Origin: JBGQOG01 sp052113705
Lineage (GTDB): Bacteria > Pseudomonadota > Alphaproteobacteria > Rhodobacterales > Rhodobacteraceae
DNA: 64,000 nucleotides
Direction: 5' to 3'
Assembly: GCF_052113705.1 (NCBI RefSeq)
Contig: NZ_JBGQOG010000010.1
Location: 1-64,000, forward strand
Positions 1 through 9,086 of this stretch are shown in pieces (positions within the stretch are counted from its first letter, which is position 1; each line of letters opens with the position of its first letter). The translations under genes and the position numbers were made by a program. Below the pieces are notes generated by a model. That model made no database searches, was not told where the DNA came from, and worked only from the letters and a program-made list of their open reading frames with translations.

Positions 1-661
1 GGCCCGAGATCGAGAACACGTCTTCGATCGGCATCAGGAACGGCTGGTCAACAGCGCGCTCCGGGGTCGGGATGTAGCTGTCAACCGCTTCCAGCAGCGC
101 CCGGATCGACGATTCGCCGATTTCCGGACGGGTGCCGTTCATTGCGTGCAGCGCCGAACCCTTGATGATCGGAATGTCGTCGCCCGGGTAGTCGTAGGAC
201 GACAGCAGTTCGCGGATTTCCATCTCAACCAGTTCGATGAGCTCTTCGTCATCCACCTGGTCAACTTTGTTCATGTACACGACCATGTACGGAATGCCGA
301 CCTGACGGCCGAGCAGGATGTGCTCGCGCGTTTGCGGCATCGGGCCGTCAGCCGCGTTCACCACCAGGATCGCGCCGTCCATCTGTGCCGCACCGGTGAT
401 CATGTTCTTCACATAGTCAGCGTGGCCCGGGCAGTCGACGTGGGCGTAGTGACGGTTCGCCGTCTCATATTCCACGTGCGCCGTCGAGATGGTGATCCCG
501 CGGGCTTTCTCTTCCGGCGCGCCGTCGATTTGGTCATATGCGCGGAATTCACCAAAGTATTTGGTGATCGCAGCGGTCAGCGTGGTTTTGCCGTGGTCAA
601 CGTGGCCAATCGTGCCGATGTTGACGTGCGGTTTGTTCCGTTCAAACTTTGCCTTTGCCAT
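1..661 (-). CDS. tuf: Elongation factor Tu, 5' part (cut by window edge)
   Basis: EF-Tu is the GTPase that carries aminoacyl-tRNA to the ribosome. The reading frame starts at an ATG at 661 and runs leftward out of the window, giving about 220 N-terminal residues of roughly 390. The P-loop GHVDHGKT is at residues 19-26, and the DCPGHADY and NKVD GTPase motifs follow in order. The protein begins MAKAKFERNKPHVNIGTIG, typical of alphaproteobacterial EF-Tu. The next gene upstream, a P450, is divergent, so this copy is not directly preceded by fusA here. It may be the copy that precedes secE in many relatives, but that side is outside the window. Identity is certain. Confidence 0.97.
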   Translation of the reverse strand, partial: MAKAKFERNKPHVNIGTIGHVDHGKTTLTAAITKYFGEFRAYDQIDGAPEEKARGITISTAHVEYETANRHYAHVDCPGHADYVKNMITGAAQMDGAILVVNAADGPMPQTREHILLGRQVGIPYMVVYMNKVDQVDDEELIELVEMEIRELLSSYDYPGDDIPIIKGSALHAMNGTRPEIGESSIRALLEAVDSYIPTPERAVDQPFLMPIEDVFSISG

Positions 662-802
662 CGCGGGGGCGCCTCGTGGTTTGGGGGGGCCGCCGGGGCC
701 CCGAGTGAGCATCGCGCGCTACCTATTTGCTGCCAGAAGAAAAATCAAGCCCGCTTGAGCGTATCCCTTGGCGGCAGGCGACGGGGGGCTATCTTGTGCG
801 GC

Positions 803-2179
803 ATGAACAGCGCATTCCCCCCTCCCCCCGCCGCCGCCCCGGCTGCGGTTCCCGCCCGCGCCGCCCTGGCCACCCGGCCGCTCGGCGTCTGGGGCAGCCT
901 CAAGGTGGCGCAGCGTAACCTCTTGGGGCTGATCCCGGAAATCGCCACGCGGCAGCCGATGGTCTCGGGCTCGACCGGCAAACGCTGGCATATGGTGATG
1001 GACCCCGGCGCGCTCCGCCGCATCCTGAAAGACCGGGTTGAGGATTATCCGAAATCGGATGTGACCAAGCTGATCCTCGGCCCGGCCATTGGCGACAGCC
1101 TGTTTGTCGCCGAAGGCGCGCATTGGCGCTGGCAGCGCCGCGCCGCCGCCCCCGCCTTTGCCGCCCGCAATGTCGAGGCTTTGGCCCCGGTGATGACCGC
1201 CGCAGCGGAGGCCGCCAGTGCCCGGCTGCAGGTGCCCGCGGGCCGCGCGGTGAACCTTTACGATGAAATGGTCACCGCCACCTTCGAAGTGATCTCGGAT
1301 GTCACCTTTTCCGGTGAGCCGGGCTTTGACCGCAGCGCCGTGCACCGCGCGATTGACGCCTATATCGCGCAGACGGCCAAGGTGTCGCTGCTCGACATTC
1401 TGGGCCTGCCCGGCTGGATCCCGCGACCGGGGCGGCTGCTGTCAGGCAGTGCTGTGCGCGACATGAAGCGGCTGGCGGATGCCGCGATCGACGGGCGCGG
1501 GGCGCAAACGCCGCATGCGACGCCGGATCTGCTGGACCTTCTGAATGGGGCCGAAGACCCCGAGACCAAACGGCAGATGAACCGGGCCGAGCTGCGCGAC
1601 AACCTTCTCACCTTCATCGTGGCGGGGCATGAGACGACGGCGCTGACCCTCTCCTGGGCACTCTATCTCTGCGCTTTTGACCCGGCAGTGCAAGACGCCG
1701 CGCGGGCCGAGGCGCAGGCGGCCTTGGGTGATCGCGCCGCCACGGTGGAGGATCTGCCCGCCCTGCCGCTGACGCGCCGGATCATTGATGAGGCTTTGCG
1801 TCTCTATCCCCCCGCCGGGTTCCTCTCGCGCACCGCGCAGGCTGCCGACACGCTTTGTGGCCGCGACATCCGCCGGGGCGATACGGTGATGCTGCCGATT
1901 TATGCGCTGCACCGTCACCATCTCCTGTGGGAGGAACCCGATGCCTTCCGGCCCGACCGCTTTCTGACCGCGCCCGACCGTTATGCCTATCTGCCCTTTG
2001 GCGCGGGGCCGCGCATCTGCATCGGCGCGCATTTCGCGCTGCAAGAGGCGGTGATCATCCTCGCCACTTTGCTCGCCCGGCACCGCTTTGCCGCCATCCC
2101 CGGCCGCGCACCGGAACCCGAGCTGATTCTGACCCTGCGCCCCGCCGGGGGCATCTGGCTGACCATCACCCCCGCCTGA
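803..2179 (+). CDS. Cytochrome P450
   Basis: This is a heme-thiolate monooxygenase of 458 residues. The I-helix motif AGHETT is at residues 274-279, EALRLYPP (the ExxR motif of the K helix) follows, and the heme loop FGAGPRICIG has its cysteine ligand at residue 406. No membrane anchor or reductase fusion is visible, so it should be soluble and need separate redox partners, which are not next to it. The frame stays open upstream to about 146, but that part is antisense to tuf. The ATG at 803 begins a Pro/Ala-rich leader followed by normal P450 sequence. The substrate cannot be read from sequence. Family assignment is very secure. Confidence 0.93.
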   Translation: MNSAFPPPPAAAPAAVPARAALATRPLGVWGSLKVAQRNLLGLIPEIATRQPMVSGSTGKRWHMVMDPGALRRILKDRVEDYPKSDVTKLILGPAIGDSLFVAEGAHWRWQRRAAAPAFAARNVEALAPVMTAAAEAASARLQVPAGRAVNLYDEMVTATFEVISDVTFSGEPGFDRSAVHRAIDAYIAQTAKVSLLDILGLPGWIPRPGRLLSGSAVRDMKRLADAAIDGRGAQTPHATPDLLDLLNGAEDPETKRQMNRAELRDNLLTFIVAGHETTALTLSWALYLCAFDPAVQDAARAEAQAALGDRAATVEDLPALPLTRRIIDEALRLYPPAGFLSRTAQAADTLCGRDIRRGDTVMLPIYALHRHHLLWEEPDAFRPDRFLTAPDRYAYLPFGAGPRICIGAHFALQEAVIILATLLARHRFAAIPGRAPEPELILTLRPAGGIWLTITPA

Positions 2180-2190
2180 CCCCTGCGGCC

Positions 2191-2223
2191 AAAGCAAAAG
2201 GCGCGGTCCGGGAACCGCGCCTT
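2191..2223 (-). terminator. Intrinsic terminator downstream of parC
   Basis: A perfect 10-bp inverted repeat, AAGGCGCGGT and ACCGCGCCTT (2198-2207 and 2214-2223), has a 6-nt loop. Read on the minus strand, the stem is followed by a T-rich tail (TTTTGCTTT), as expected for Rho-independent termination of parC. The plus-strand tail is poor, so it probably acts weakly for the convergent P450 gene. Confidence 0.75.
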
Positions 2224-2250
2224 GTGTCTCTGATGCAGCCCCACCGCAGA

Positions 2251-4509
2251 TCAGGTGAAGTGATTGTCCCGCGGGAAGCCGCGCGGCGCCATCCGGCCGG
2301 CGGTGGCCCGTTTGGCCAGCCATTCCTCCAGAACCGGCTCGGTCCGCGTGCGGCCCGCCGGATCTTTCCAGCTCAGCCCCGCCGCAAGGTTGAAGGTAAT
2401 CGCATCGACCAGACCGCCATCCTTGTACTTTTGCAGTCGCACACCCTTGCCGCGCGACATCTCGGGCAGCTCTTCCAGCGCAAAGACCAGGAGTTTGCGG
2501 TTCTCGCCCACCACGGCCACATGATCGCCCGCCACCACACGGCAGACCTGCGTCCGCGCGCCGTCGCGCAGGTTCAGCACCTGTTTCCCGGCCCGGGTCT
2601 GCGCCACCAGCTCTTCCGAGGGCACGACGAAGCCATCGCCATCCGACGAGGCCAGCAGGTATTTCACCCCGGCGCGGTAAATCAGCAGATCGGCAATCTC
2701 CGCCTCGTTCGGCAGATCGACCATCAGCCGCACCGGCTCGCCCATGCCGCGACCGCCGGGCAGGTTGGCGCCCAGCACCGTGTAGAAACGGCCGTTGGAG
2801 CCGACGAGCAGGATTTTATCCGTCGTCTCGGCGTGGAAGACAAAGCGGCCCTCGTCACCATCCTTGAACTTGACCTCGGCGGTCAGGTTCTGATGGCCCT
2901 TCATTGCGCGGATCCAGCCCATTTTCGAGCAGATCACCGTGATCGGCTCGCGCTCGATCATCGCCTCGATCGGCACTTCCTCGACCACACCCGCCTCGGC
3001 AAAGCTGGTGCGGCGGGCGCCGCCGGGGGCATCCTTGCCGAAATCCTTGCGCACCTGTTTCAGCTGCGCCGCGATCCGCCGCCACTGCTCGCCCACATCC
3101 ATCAGGAGGCCCATGAGGTCAGCGCGTTCGGCCATCAGCGCATCGCGCTCGTTACGCAGCTCCATCTCTTCCAGACGCCGCAAGGACCGCAGGCGCATGT
3201 TCAGAATGGCTTCGGCCTGCACATCGGTGAGGAAGGCCGCCTCGCCATCCACAACCGCCCAATTCTCGCTCATCAGCGCCGGTTTCGGCTCATCCTCGGT
3301 ACGGATGATCTCGATCACTCGGTCGAGGTTGAGATAGGCGATGATATAGCCGTTCAGCACTTCCAGCCGATGCGCGATCTTGTCCAGCCGGTGCTGCGAG
3401 CGGCGCTGCAACACGTCGCGGCGGTGGTCGAGGAAGGCGCGCAGTACTTCTTTCAGGCTGCAGACCTTCGGTACCCGGCCGTCGATCAGCACGTTCATGT
3501 TCAGGCTGAAGCGGATCTCAAGATCCGAGTTGCGGAAGAGCATGCCCATCAGCATATCGGCATCAATGTTGCGCGCGCGAGGCTCCAGCACGATGCGCAC
3601 ATCGTCGGCGCTCTCGTCGCGGACATCGGCCAGAAGCGGTACCTTCTTGGTCTGGATCAGCTCAGCCAGACGCTCGATCAGTTTCGACTTCTGCACCTGA
3701 TAGGGGATCTCGGTGACGACGATCTGCCACTGACCGCGCCCCAGATCCTCGATCGCCCAGCGCGCCCGCAGGCGGAAACTGCCGCGCCCGGTGCGGTAGG
3801 CCTCAAGGATATTCTCGCGCGGTTCCACCAGCACGCCGCCTGTCGGGAAATCCGGCCCCGGCACCAAAGCCACCAGATTTTCATCAGCACTGTCCGGGCG
3901 CTGGATCAGATGCAGACAGGCGCCGATCAGCTCATCCAGATTGTGCGGCGGAATGTTGGTCGCCATGCCCACAGCAATCCCGCTCGAGCCATTGGCGAGC
4001 AGGTTGGGGAAAGCGGCGGGCAGCACGATGGGTTCTTCCAGAGTGCCGTCATAGTTCGGACGGAAATCAACGGCGTTCTCCGCCAGCCCTTCCATCAGCG
4101 CCTCGGCGGCGCGGGTCAGCCGCGCCTCGGTATAGCGGCTGGCGGCCGGGTTATCGCCGTCGATATTGCCAAAGTTCCCCTGGCCGTCGACCAGCGGGTA
4201 GCGGACGTTGAAATCCTGCGCCAGCCGCGCCATCGCGTCATAAATCGCGGAATCGCCATGCGGGTGATAGTTGCCCATCACATCGCCGGAGATTTTCGCC
4301 GATTTCCGGAAGCCGCCCGTGGGGCTCAGCTTCAGCTCGCGCATCGCGAACAGAATGCGTCGGTGCACAGGTTTCAGCCCGTCGCGGGCATCGGGCAGGG
4401 CCCGGTGCATGATCGTTGACAGTGCATAGGTCAGATAGCGCTCACCGATGGCACGGCTGAGCGGTTCGGTATGCGTCGTCCCGGGGGTGTTTTCGATCTC
4501 TTCGGTCAT
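2251..4509 (-). CDS. parC: DNA topoisomerase IV subunit A
   Basis: ParC forms the breakage-reunion subunit of topoisomerase IV, which unlinks replicated chromosomes together with ParE. The 752-residue protein carries the N-terminal winged-helix/tower domain, with the catalytic tyrosine at residue 126 in AASRYTE, followed by the C-terminal beta-pinwheel region. The quinolone-determining stretch reads HPHGDSAIYD (residues 82-91), keeping the serine and the acidic residue associated with susceptibility. The order and shortness of the C-terminal part fit ParC rather than GyrA. It is monocistronic, ending at a hairpin terminator and convergent with the P450 gene. Confidence 0.95.
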   Translation of the reverse strand: MTEEIENTPGTTHTEPLSRAIGERYLTYALSTIMHRALPDARDGLKPVHRRILFAMRELKLSPTGGFRKSAKISGDVMGNYHPHGDSAIYDAMARLAQDFNVRYPLVDGQGNFGNIDGDNPAASRYTEARLTRAAEALMEGLAENAVDFRPNYDGTLEEPIVLPAAFPNLLANGSSGIAVGMATNIPPHNLDELIGACLHLIQRPDSADENLVALVPGPDFPTGGVLVEPRENILEAYRTGRGSFRLRARWAIEDLGRGQWQIVVTEIPYQVQKSKLIERLAELIQTKKVPLLADVRDESADDVRIVLEPRARNIDADMLMGMLFRNSDLEIRFSLNMNVLIDGRVPKVCSLKEVLRAFLDHRRDVLQRRSQHRLDKIAHRLEVLNGYIIAYLNLDRVIEIIRTEDEPKPALMSENWAVVDGEAAFLTDVQAEAILNMRLRSLRRLEEMELRNERDALMAERADLMGLLMDVGEQWRRIAAQLKQVRKDFGKDAPGGARRTSFAEAGVVEEVPIEAMIEREPITVICSKMGWIRAMKGHQNLTAEVKFKDGDEGRFVFHAETTDKILLVGSNGRFYTVLGANLPGGRGMGEPVRLMVDLPNEAEIADLLIYRAGVKYLLASSDGDGFVVPSEELVAQTRAGKQVLNLRDGARTQVCRVVAGDHVAVVGENRKLLVFALEELPEMSRGKGVRLQKYKDGGLVDAITFNLAAGLSWKDPAGRTRTEPVLEEWLAKRATAGRMAPRGFPRDNHFT

Positions 4510-4701
4510 GCCTTGGATGTAATGGCCCGACGCCGCCCGGTCCAGCGGGAAAAAGATACGGCCTTTTTCGACAGGTGGTCCGGTGGCGCAGCAGGCTTCA
4601 AGATGCTCTCACAGAAAAGTTATAAAATCAGCGGCAGGCTGCCGATGTGACGGAACTGAAGGGGTTTTGGCGACGTTAACACTGCACCAGACGAGGGGGC
4701 T

Positions 4702-5310
4702 ATGGCCATGTTTCGCATGATCAAGTTGATCGCAATCACCGCAACGGGCCTGTATCTGGCGCTGCAGTTCGGGGCGGAAAACCGATACGAGACCGCTCAG
4801 GCCACCGCGCGGCCGGCCCCTGCCTCTGCCGCGACCTTTGGCGGCGATGCGGCGGGCGACACCCTAGGCACGCAGGCGGTCGCATCCCCGTCGATTTTGG
4901 GCGCGCGGCGGCAAAACACCGCGGAGGCCATGCTGATCCCGGCCAGCCTTGGCACCGGCGGCACCCACAGTGCAACGGCCGATGTCACTGTTCCCGAAGC
5001 CGCCCCCGCGCTCCGTCCCGAGCCGATGCCCGGCCCGCCGCTGAAACCCTCGCCCGAATACCGCCAGCGCGAGGCCGCGACGACTGAGGTGGCCCCCCCC
5101 GGCGAGGATGCAGATCTGCGCTTCATCACTGCAAACGGGCTAAACATCCGCGCAGGTTCCGGCACAGGCTATGCCATCATCGGCCGCGCCCGCCGCGGCG
5201 CAGAGGTGGCGGTTTTGGCCGAGACAGGGGGCTGGGCGCAGGTGCATCTGACCGCCTCGGGCACCGAAGGCTGGGTGGCGAGCAAATTCCTCGGCGCGAC
5301 CGCGCCCTGA
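4702..5310 (+). CDS. Exported or membrane-anchored SH3b-domain protein
   Basis: This is a 202-residue protein. Residues about 5-21 are hydrophobic (IKLIAITATGLYLALQF) and should act as a signal peptide or membrane anchor. A long Ala/Pro-rich linker follows (about 30-130), then a C-terminal bacterial SH3 domain (about 133-198) containing GLNIRAGSGTGY and EGWVASKFL. SH3b domains of this kind usually contact the cell wall or periplasmic partners; the partner is unknown here. A GAGGGGG stretch at 4693-4699 fits the ATG at 4702, and an ATG at 4708 is also possible. The gene stands alone between divergent parC and an SDR gene. Confidence 0.75.
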   Translation: MAMFRMIKLIAITATGLYLALQFGAENRYETAQATARPAPASAATFGGDAAGDTLGTQAVASPSILGARRQNTAEAMLIPASLGTGGTHSATADVTVPEAAPALRPEPMPGPPLKPSPEYRQREAATTEVAPPGEDADLRFITANGLNIRAGSGTGYAIIGRARRGAEVAVLAETGGWAQVHLTASGTEGWVASKFLGATAP

Positions 5311-5412
5311 TCCCGCGGCCACGCCCCGGCGGTTCCACAGGCCAGACATGTTGTCCCGTTGCGGCAGCGGCAAAAACCGCCTAGGCAACGGCGCAAAGAA
5401 CATGAGGCCGCC

Positions 5413-6240
5413 ATGCAGAAATCCATCCTGATCACCGGTTGCTCCTCGGGCATCGGTTACGATGCCGCCTTTGGGCTGAAAGCCGCAGGCTGGCGGGTCT
5501 TCGCCACCTGCCGCCGCCAGAGCGATTGCGAACGTCTGGAAGATGCCGGTCTGGAGAGCTTCCGCCTCGATATGGCCGATCCGGCCAGCATCCGCGAAGG
5601 GCTGGCCGAGGCGCTGCGGCGCACCGGCGGCACGCTGGATGCGCTGTACAACAACGCCGCCTTCGCCTGCCCCGGCGCGGTCGAAGACCTGCCCGCCGAA
5701 GCGCTGCGCGAGATTTTCGAGGTCAATCTCTTTGGTCTGCAGGATCTGACCAAACTGGTCATCCCGGTGATGCGGGCGCAGGGCCACGGGCGGATCCTCA
5801 ATTGCTCCTCGGTGCTGGGCCTCGTCGGCATCCGTTGGCGCGGCGCCTATGTCGCCACCAAATTCGCGCTGGAAGGGCTGACCGACGTGCTGCGGCTGGA
5901 AATGTCGGATACGCCGATTAAGGTGGTGCTGATCGAGCCCGGCCCGATTGCCTCCAAGATCCGGGTCAATTCGATCCCGCATTTCGAGAAATGGATCGAC
6001 TGGCAGAACAGCCCGCGGATTGAGCAATACCGCACGAGCCTGCTGAAGCGTCTCTATGAGCCGAGCGGCAAGGACCGGTTCCAGCTTCCCGCCAGCGCGG
6101 TCACTGCCAAGATCCTGACCGCCCTCACCGTGCCGAACCCGGCACCGCGCTATTATGTGACCACCCCCACCTATATCATGGGAATCGCGCGCCGCCTCTT
6201 GCCCAACCGCGCCCTCGATTGGCTGGCCGGGCTGGGCTGA
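5413..6240 (+). CDS. Short-chain dehydrogenase/reductase (classical SDR)
   Basis: This is a 275-residue NAD(P)-dependent oxidoreductase. The cofactor motif TGCSSGIG is at residues 8-15, NNAA near 80, the catalytic serine in NCSSVLG, and the YxxxK pair at Tyr146 and Lys150 (GAYVATK). The start at 5413 is preceded by GAGG at 5404-5407; an in-frame extension to 5359 lacks a better ribosome site. The long C-terminal part, ending RRLLPNRALDWLAGLG, resembles the larger SDRs acting on lipophilic alcohols or retinol-like substrates, but the substrate is unknown. No operon partner is obvious. Confidence 0.87.
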   Translation: MQKSILITGCSSGIGYDAAFGLKAAGWRVFATCRRQSDCERLEDAGLESFRLDMADPASIREGLAEALRRTGGTLDALYNNAAFACPGAVEDLPAEALREIFEVNLFGLQDLTKLVIPVMRAQGHGRILNCSSVLGLVGIRWRGAYVATKFALEGLTDVLRLEMSDTPIKVVLIEPGPIASKIRVNSIPHFEKWIDWQNSPRIEQYRTSLLKRLYEPSGKDRFQLPASAVTAKILTALTVPNPAPRYYVTTPTYIMGIARRLLPNRALDWLAGLG

Positions 6241-6325
6241 GGCCGCGTGCCGCAGCCGATTTCGGCAAATATCCTTCGCTTTTCACGCCATGCCCGCTAT
6301 CTCAGGGGCAACCTAGGGGGTTCCC

Positions 6326-6526
6326 ATGCGCAATGATCCGGTGTTTTACGTCGTCGTCCTGGCCTGTTTCGCGGTTCTGGTCATCTTGATGATCGGCATC
6401 GGCAGCTTTGCCAAAGGCGGCGAGTTCAACCGAAAGTATTCCAACAAGATCATGCGCCTGCGCGTGGCGGCACAGGCCGTGGCCATCGGCCTGATCCTGC
6501 TGTTTGTCTGGCTGCGCAAAGGGTAA
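6326..6526 (+). CDS. Twin-transmembrane HIG1-domain small protein
   Basis: This 66-residue protein has two predicted membrane helices (about 7-28 and 46-63) joined by a short basic loop containing GGEFNRKYSNKIMRLRV, the signature of bacterial HIG1/hypoxia-induced small proteins. In related bacteria and mitochondria such proteins associate with terminal oxidases; no oxidase gene is nearby, so that role is only inferred. A GGGG run sits just upstream of the ATG (CTAGGGGGTTCCC). It ends 6 bases before the cobalamin adenosyltransferase gene and probably shares its transcript. Confidence 0.85.
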   Translation: MRNDPVFYVVVLACFAVLVILMIGIGSFAKGGEFNRKYSNKIMRLRVAAQAVAIGLILLFVWLRKG

Positions 6527-6532
6527 GGCACC

Positions 6533-7105
6533 ATGGTTGTTCTGAACCGAATCTACACCCGCACCGGCGATGGCGGCGACACGGCTCTGGGCGATGGCGC
6601 CCGCGTGGCCAAACATTCGCTGCGCGTCACCGCCTATGGCACCGTGGATGAAACCAACGCCACCTTGGGCATGGCGAAACTCCATGCCGAAGGCGAGATG
6701 GCCGCCGCCCTCGCCCGCATCCAGAACGACCTCTTTGACCTCGGCGCTGATCTTTGCCGCCCGGCAATGGAAGAGGATGCCGCCGCGCCCTATCCGGTGC
6801 TGCGCATCCAGCCCGCCCAGACCGACCGTCTGGAGGCCGAGATTGACGCGATGAACGCCCGGCTGGAGCCTTTGCGCAGTTTCATCCTGCCCGGCGGCAC
6901 CGCACTGTCGGCGCATCTGCACCTCTGCCGCACCGTTTCGCGCCGGGCCGAGCGCTGCACGGTCGAGCTGTCAACCGCAGAATCGGTCAACCCGGCGGCG
7001 ATCAAATATCTAAACCGGTTGTCCGACTGGTTCTTTGTCGCCGCCCGGATTGCGAATGATGAGGGCCGCGCCGATGTGCTCTGGGTGCCCGGCGCCAACC
7101 GCTGA
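6533..7105 (+). CDS. PduO-type corrinoid adenosyltransferase
   Basis: This enzyme transfers the adenosyl group of ATP to cob(I)alamin, making adenosylcobalamin. The 190-residue protein has the PduO/MMAB hallmarks in order: RIYTRTGDGG near the N terminus (ATP binding), AYGTVDETNA around residue 35, and LNRLSDWFFVAAR near residue 160. The usual length is about 185-195. It is unrelated in fold to CobO, which is encoded at 50055-50672, so the window holds two non-homologous solutions to the same step. Its position beside etfBA, away from the cob cluster, suggests a salvage or repair role serving mutases. That last point is inference. Confidence 0.92.
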   Translation: MVVLNRIYTRTGDGGDTALGDGARVAKHSLRVTAYGTVDETNATLGMAKLHAEGEMAAALARIQNDLFDLGADLCRPAMEEDAAAPYPVLRIQPAQTDRLEAEIDAMNARLEPLRSFILPGGTALSAHLHLCRTVSRRAERCTVELSTAESVNPAAIKYLNRLSDWFFVAARIANDEGRADVLWVPGANR

Positions 7106-7297
7106 CGCCGTTTCGCCGGGTTTCCCAGAGGCGAAAATCGGTCTGGAAAAATCAGCTTTTTGAAAACGTGGCGTCCTTTAGCGCTAGCGGGTCGATTTTG
7201 CGCTGTCCCCTTCGGAAACGCTCAGGTAACAAAATTGCCGAGAGCGTGAATTGCCGCCCCGACCGGGGCGCGAATGACCATAAGGAGACACTCGCCG

Positions 7298-8059
7298 ATG
7301 AAGGTACTCGTACCCGTGAAGCGCGTGATTGACTATAACGTGAAAGTCCGCGTGAAGGCGGATGGCACGGGCGTCGATCTCGCCAACGTCAAGATGTCGA
7401 TGAACCCGTTCGACGAGATCGCGGTGGAAGAGGCGATCCGGCTGAAGGAAAAAGGCGTGGTCACCGAGATCATCGCCGTCTCCGTCGGCGTGAAACAGGC
7501 GCAGGAAACCCTGCGCACCGCGCTGGCCATGGGCGCTGACCGCGCGATCCTGATCGAAGCCTCTTCGGATGTGCATCAGGACATCGAGCCGCTGGCCGTG
7601 GCGAAACTCCTGAAAGCCGTGGCCGAGGCCGAGGGCGCGGAGCTGATCATCGCCGGGAAACAGGCGATTGATAACGACATGAACGCCACCGGGCAGATGC
7701 TCGCGGCGCTGCTGGGCTGGTCTCAGGCGGCCTTCGCCTCGGAAGTGACAATTGCCGATGGCAAAGCCACGGTGACGCGCGAAGTGGACGGCGGTTTGCA
7801 GACCATTTCGGTGACGCTGCCCGCGATCATCACCGCCGATCTGCGGCTGAACGAGCCGCGCTATGCCTCGCTGCCCAATATCATGAAAGCCAAGAAAAAA
7901 CCGCTCGAGGAGAAGACCCCCGGCGATTACGGCGTTGATGTGACCCCGCGTCTGACCGTGGTGAAAACCGTGGAACCGGCGGGCCGCAAGGCGGGCGTCA
8001 AGGTCGGCTCGGTCGATGAGCTGATCGCCAAACTCAAAGACGAAGCGGGGGTGCTCTGA
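7298..8059 (+). CDS. etfB: Electron transfer flavoprotein beta subunit
   Basis: EtfB pairs with EtfA to carry electrons from acyl-CoA dehydrogenases to ETF-ubiquinone oxidoreductase. The 253-residue protein begins MKVLVPVKRVIDYNVKVRVK, typical of the family, and carries the AMP-binding region and the NIMKAKKKPLEE recognition-loop sequence that docks dehydrogenases. An AAGGAG ribosome site at 7282-7287 selects the ATG at 7298. The stop overlaps the EtfA start (TGATG), so the two are translationally coupled. A GC hairpin (CGCCCC/GGGGCG, about 7254-7269) lies in the leader. Confidence 0.96.
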   Translation: MKVLVPVKRVIDYNVKVRVKADGTGVDLANVKMSMNPFDEIAVEEAIRLKEKGVVTEIIAVSVGVKQAQETLRTALAMGADRAILIEASSDVHQDIEPLAVAKLLKAVAEAEGAELIIAGKQAIDNDMNATGQMLAALLGWSQAAFASEVTIADGKATVTREVDGGLQTISVTLPAIITADLRLNEPRYASLPNIMKAKKKPLEEKTPGDYGVDVTPRLTVVKTVEPAGRKAGVKVGSVDELIAKLKDEAGVL

Positions 8060-8985
8060 TGTCGGTTCTGCTGATTGCCGAAGTGAATGGCGCCGATCTG
8101 GCCCTCGATGCGACCGCGAAAGCCGTCTCGGCGGCAAAAGCCCTCGGCCCGGTGACGGTGCTGGTGGCGGGCGCCGGTGTGGCCGGGGCTGCGGCCACGG
8201 CGGCGACGCTGGCGGGCGTGGAAAAGGTGCTGGTCGCCGATGATGCCGCCTATGCGCATGGTCTGGCCGAGCCTCTGGCAGATTTGATCGTCAGCCTCGC
8301 AGGCGGCGTCACCCATATCCTCGCCCCCTCGACCGCCAGCGCCAAGAACGTGCTGCCGCGCGTGGCGGCCCTTCTCGATGTGATGGTGCTGTCGGATGTG
8401 ACCGCGATCCTGGATGCGGACACTTTTGAGCGGCCGATCTATGCGGGCAATGCGATCCAGACGGTGACCTCTGCCGATCCGGTGAAGGTCGCCACGATCC
8501 GCACCGCAGGCTTTGAAGCGGCCGGTGCCGGTGGCTCCGCCCCGGTGGAAGCCGCAGCCGCGGCCGGTGACAAGGGCCTGAGCAGCTGGGTGGAAGACAA
8601 GGTTGCGTCGTCCGACCGGCCGGAACTGACCTCGGCGAAGATCGTCGTCTCGGGGGGCCGTGGCGTGGGCTCGGAGGCCGATTTCGCGATCATCGCGGCG
8701 CTCGCCGACAAACTCGGCGCGGCCGTCGGCGCCAGCCGTGCGGCGGTGGACAGCGGCTTTGCACCGAACGACTGGCAAGTGGGCCAGACGGGCAAAGTGG
8801 TGGCACCGGACCTTTATATCGCCTGCGGTATTTCGGGGGCGATCCAGCATTTGGCCGGGATGAAGGACTCGAAAGTCATCGTGGCGATCAACAAGGATGA
8901 AGAAGCACCGATCTTCCAGGTGGCCGATTACGGCCTGGTCGCGGATCTGTTCACCGCGGTGCCGGAGCTGACCTCGAAGCTCTGA
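8059..8985 (+). CDS. etfA: Electron transfer flavoprotein alpha subunit
   Basis: EtfA is the FAD-binding partner of EtfB. The 308-residue protein has an N-terminal Rossmann-like domain (MSVLLIAEVNG), and its C-terminal FAD domain contains the conserved stretch YIACGISGAIQHLAGM followed by VAINKDEEAPIF. The start overlaps the etfB stop by one base. The transcript ends at a strong terminator (9047-9077). Likely clients in this window are the probable methylsuccinyl-CoA dehydrogenase at 27.7 kb and other acyl-CoA dehydrogenases. Confidence 0.97.
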   Translation: MSVLLIAEVNGADLALDATAKAVSAAKALGPVTVLVAGAGVAGAAATAATLAGVEKVLVADDAAYAHGLAEPLADLIVSLAGGVTHILAPSTASAKNVLPRVAALLDVMVLSDVTAILDADTFERPIYAGNAIQTVTSADPVKVATIRTAGFEAAGAGGSAPVEAAAAAGDKGLSSWVEDKVASSDRPELTSAKIVVSGGRGVGSEADFAIIAALADKLGAAVGASRAAVDSGFAPNDWQVGQTGKVVAPDLYIACGISGAIQHLAGMKDSKVIVAINKDEEAPIFQVADYGLVADLFTAVPELTSKL

Positions 8986-9012
8986 TGCCACCGCGGGCGG
9001 TCAGGTGGGGCC

Positions 9013-9045
9013 GCTCCGCGGGAGGTATTTCAGCCAAGAAGAAAG
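9013..9045 (+). repeat. Dispersed intergenic element, copy 1
   Basis: The stretch contains CCGCGGGAGGTATTT followed by CAAGAAGAAAG, the core shared by about nine intergenic copies in this window. It lies between the etfA stop and the etfA terminator, in the orientation of etfA. The GC hairpin half is degenerate in this copy. Confidence 0.6.
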
Positions 9046-9046
9046 G

Positions 9047-9077
9047 AAAGGTCCGGGGGAAACCCCGGGCCTTTTTC
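9047..9077 (+). terminator. Intrinsic terminator of etfBA
   Basis: A 12-bp stem, AAAGGTCCGGGG with CCCCGGGCCTTT (one G-U pair in RNA), closes a GAAA tetraloop and runs into TTTTT at 9072-9076. This is a textbook Rho-independent terminator. The convergent qorB gene ends 10 bases beyond it and may use it from the other side. Confidence 0.9.
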
Positions 9078-9086
9078 GTGGATGGA

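Noticed and set aside
146..802. Long in-frame extension upstream of the P450 start
   Set aside because: It is the antisense of tuf; the translation has no P450 features, and the ATG at 803 begins normal family sequence.
1855..4419. 854-codon plus-strand open frame opposite parC
   Set aside because: It is antisense to a complete, highly conserved parC; the His/Gln/Arg-rich translation is typical of a shadow frame in high-GC DNA.
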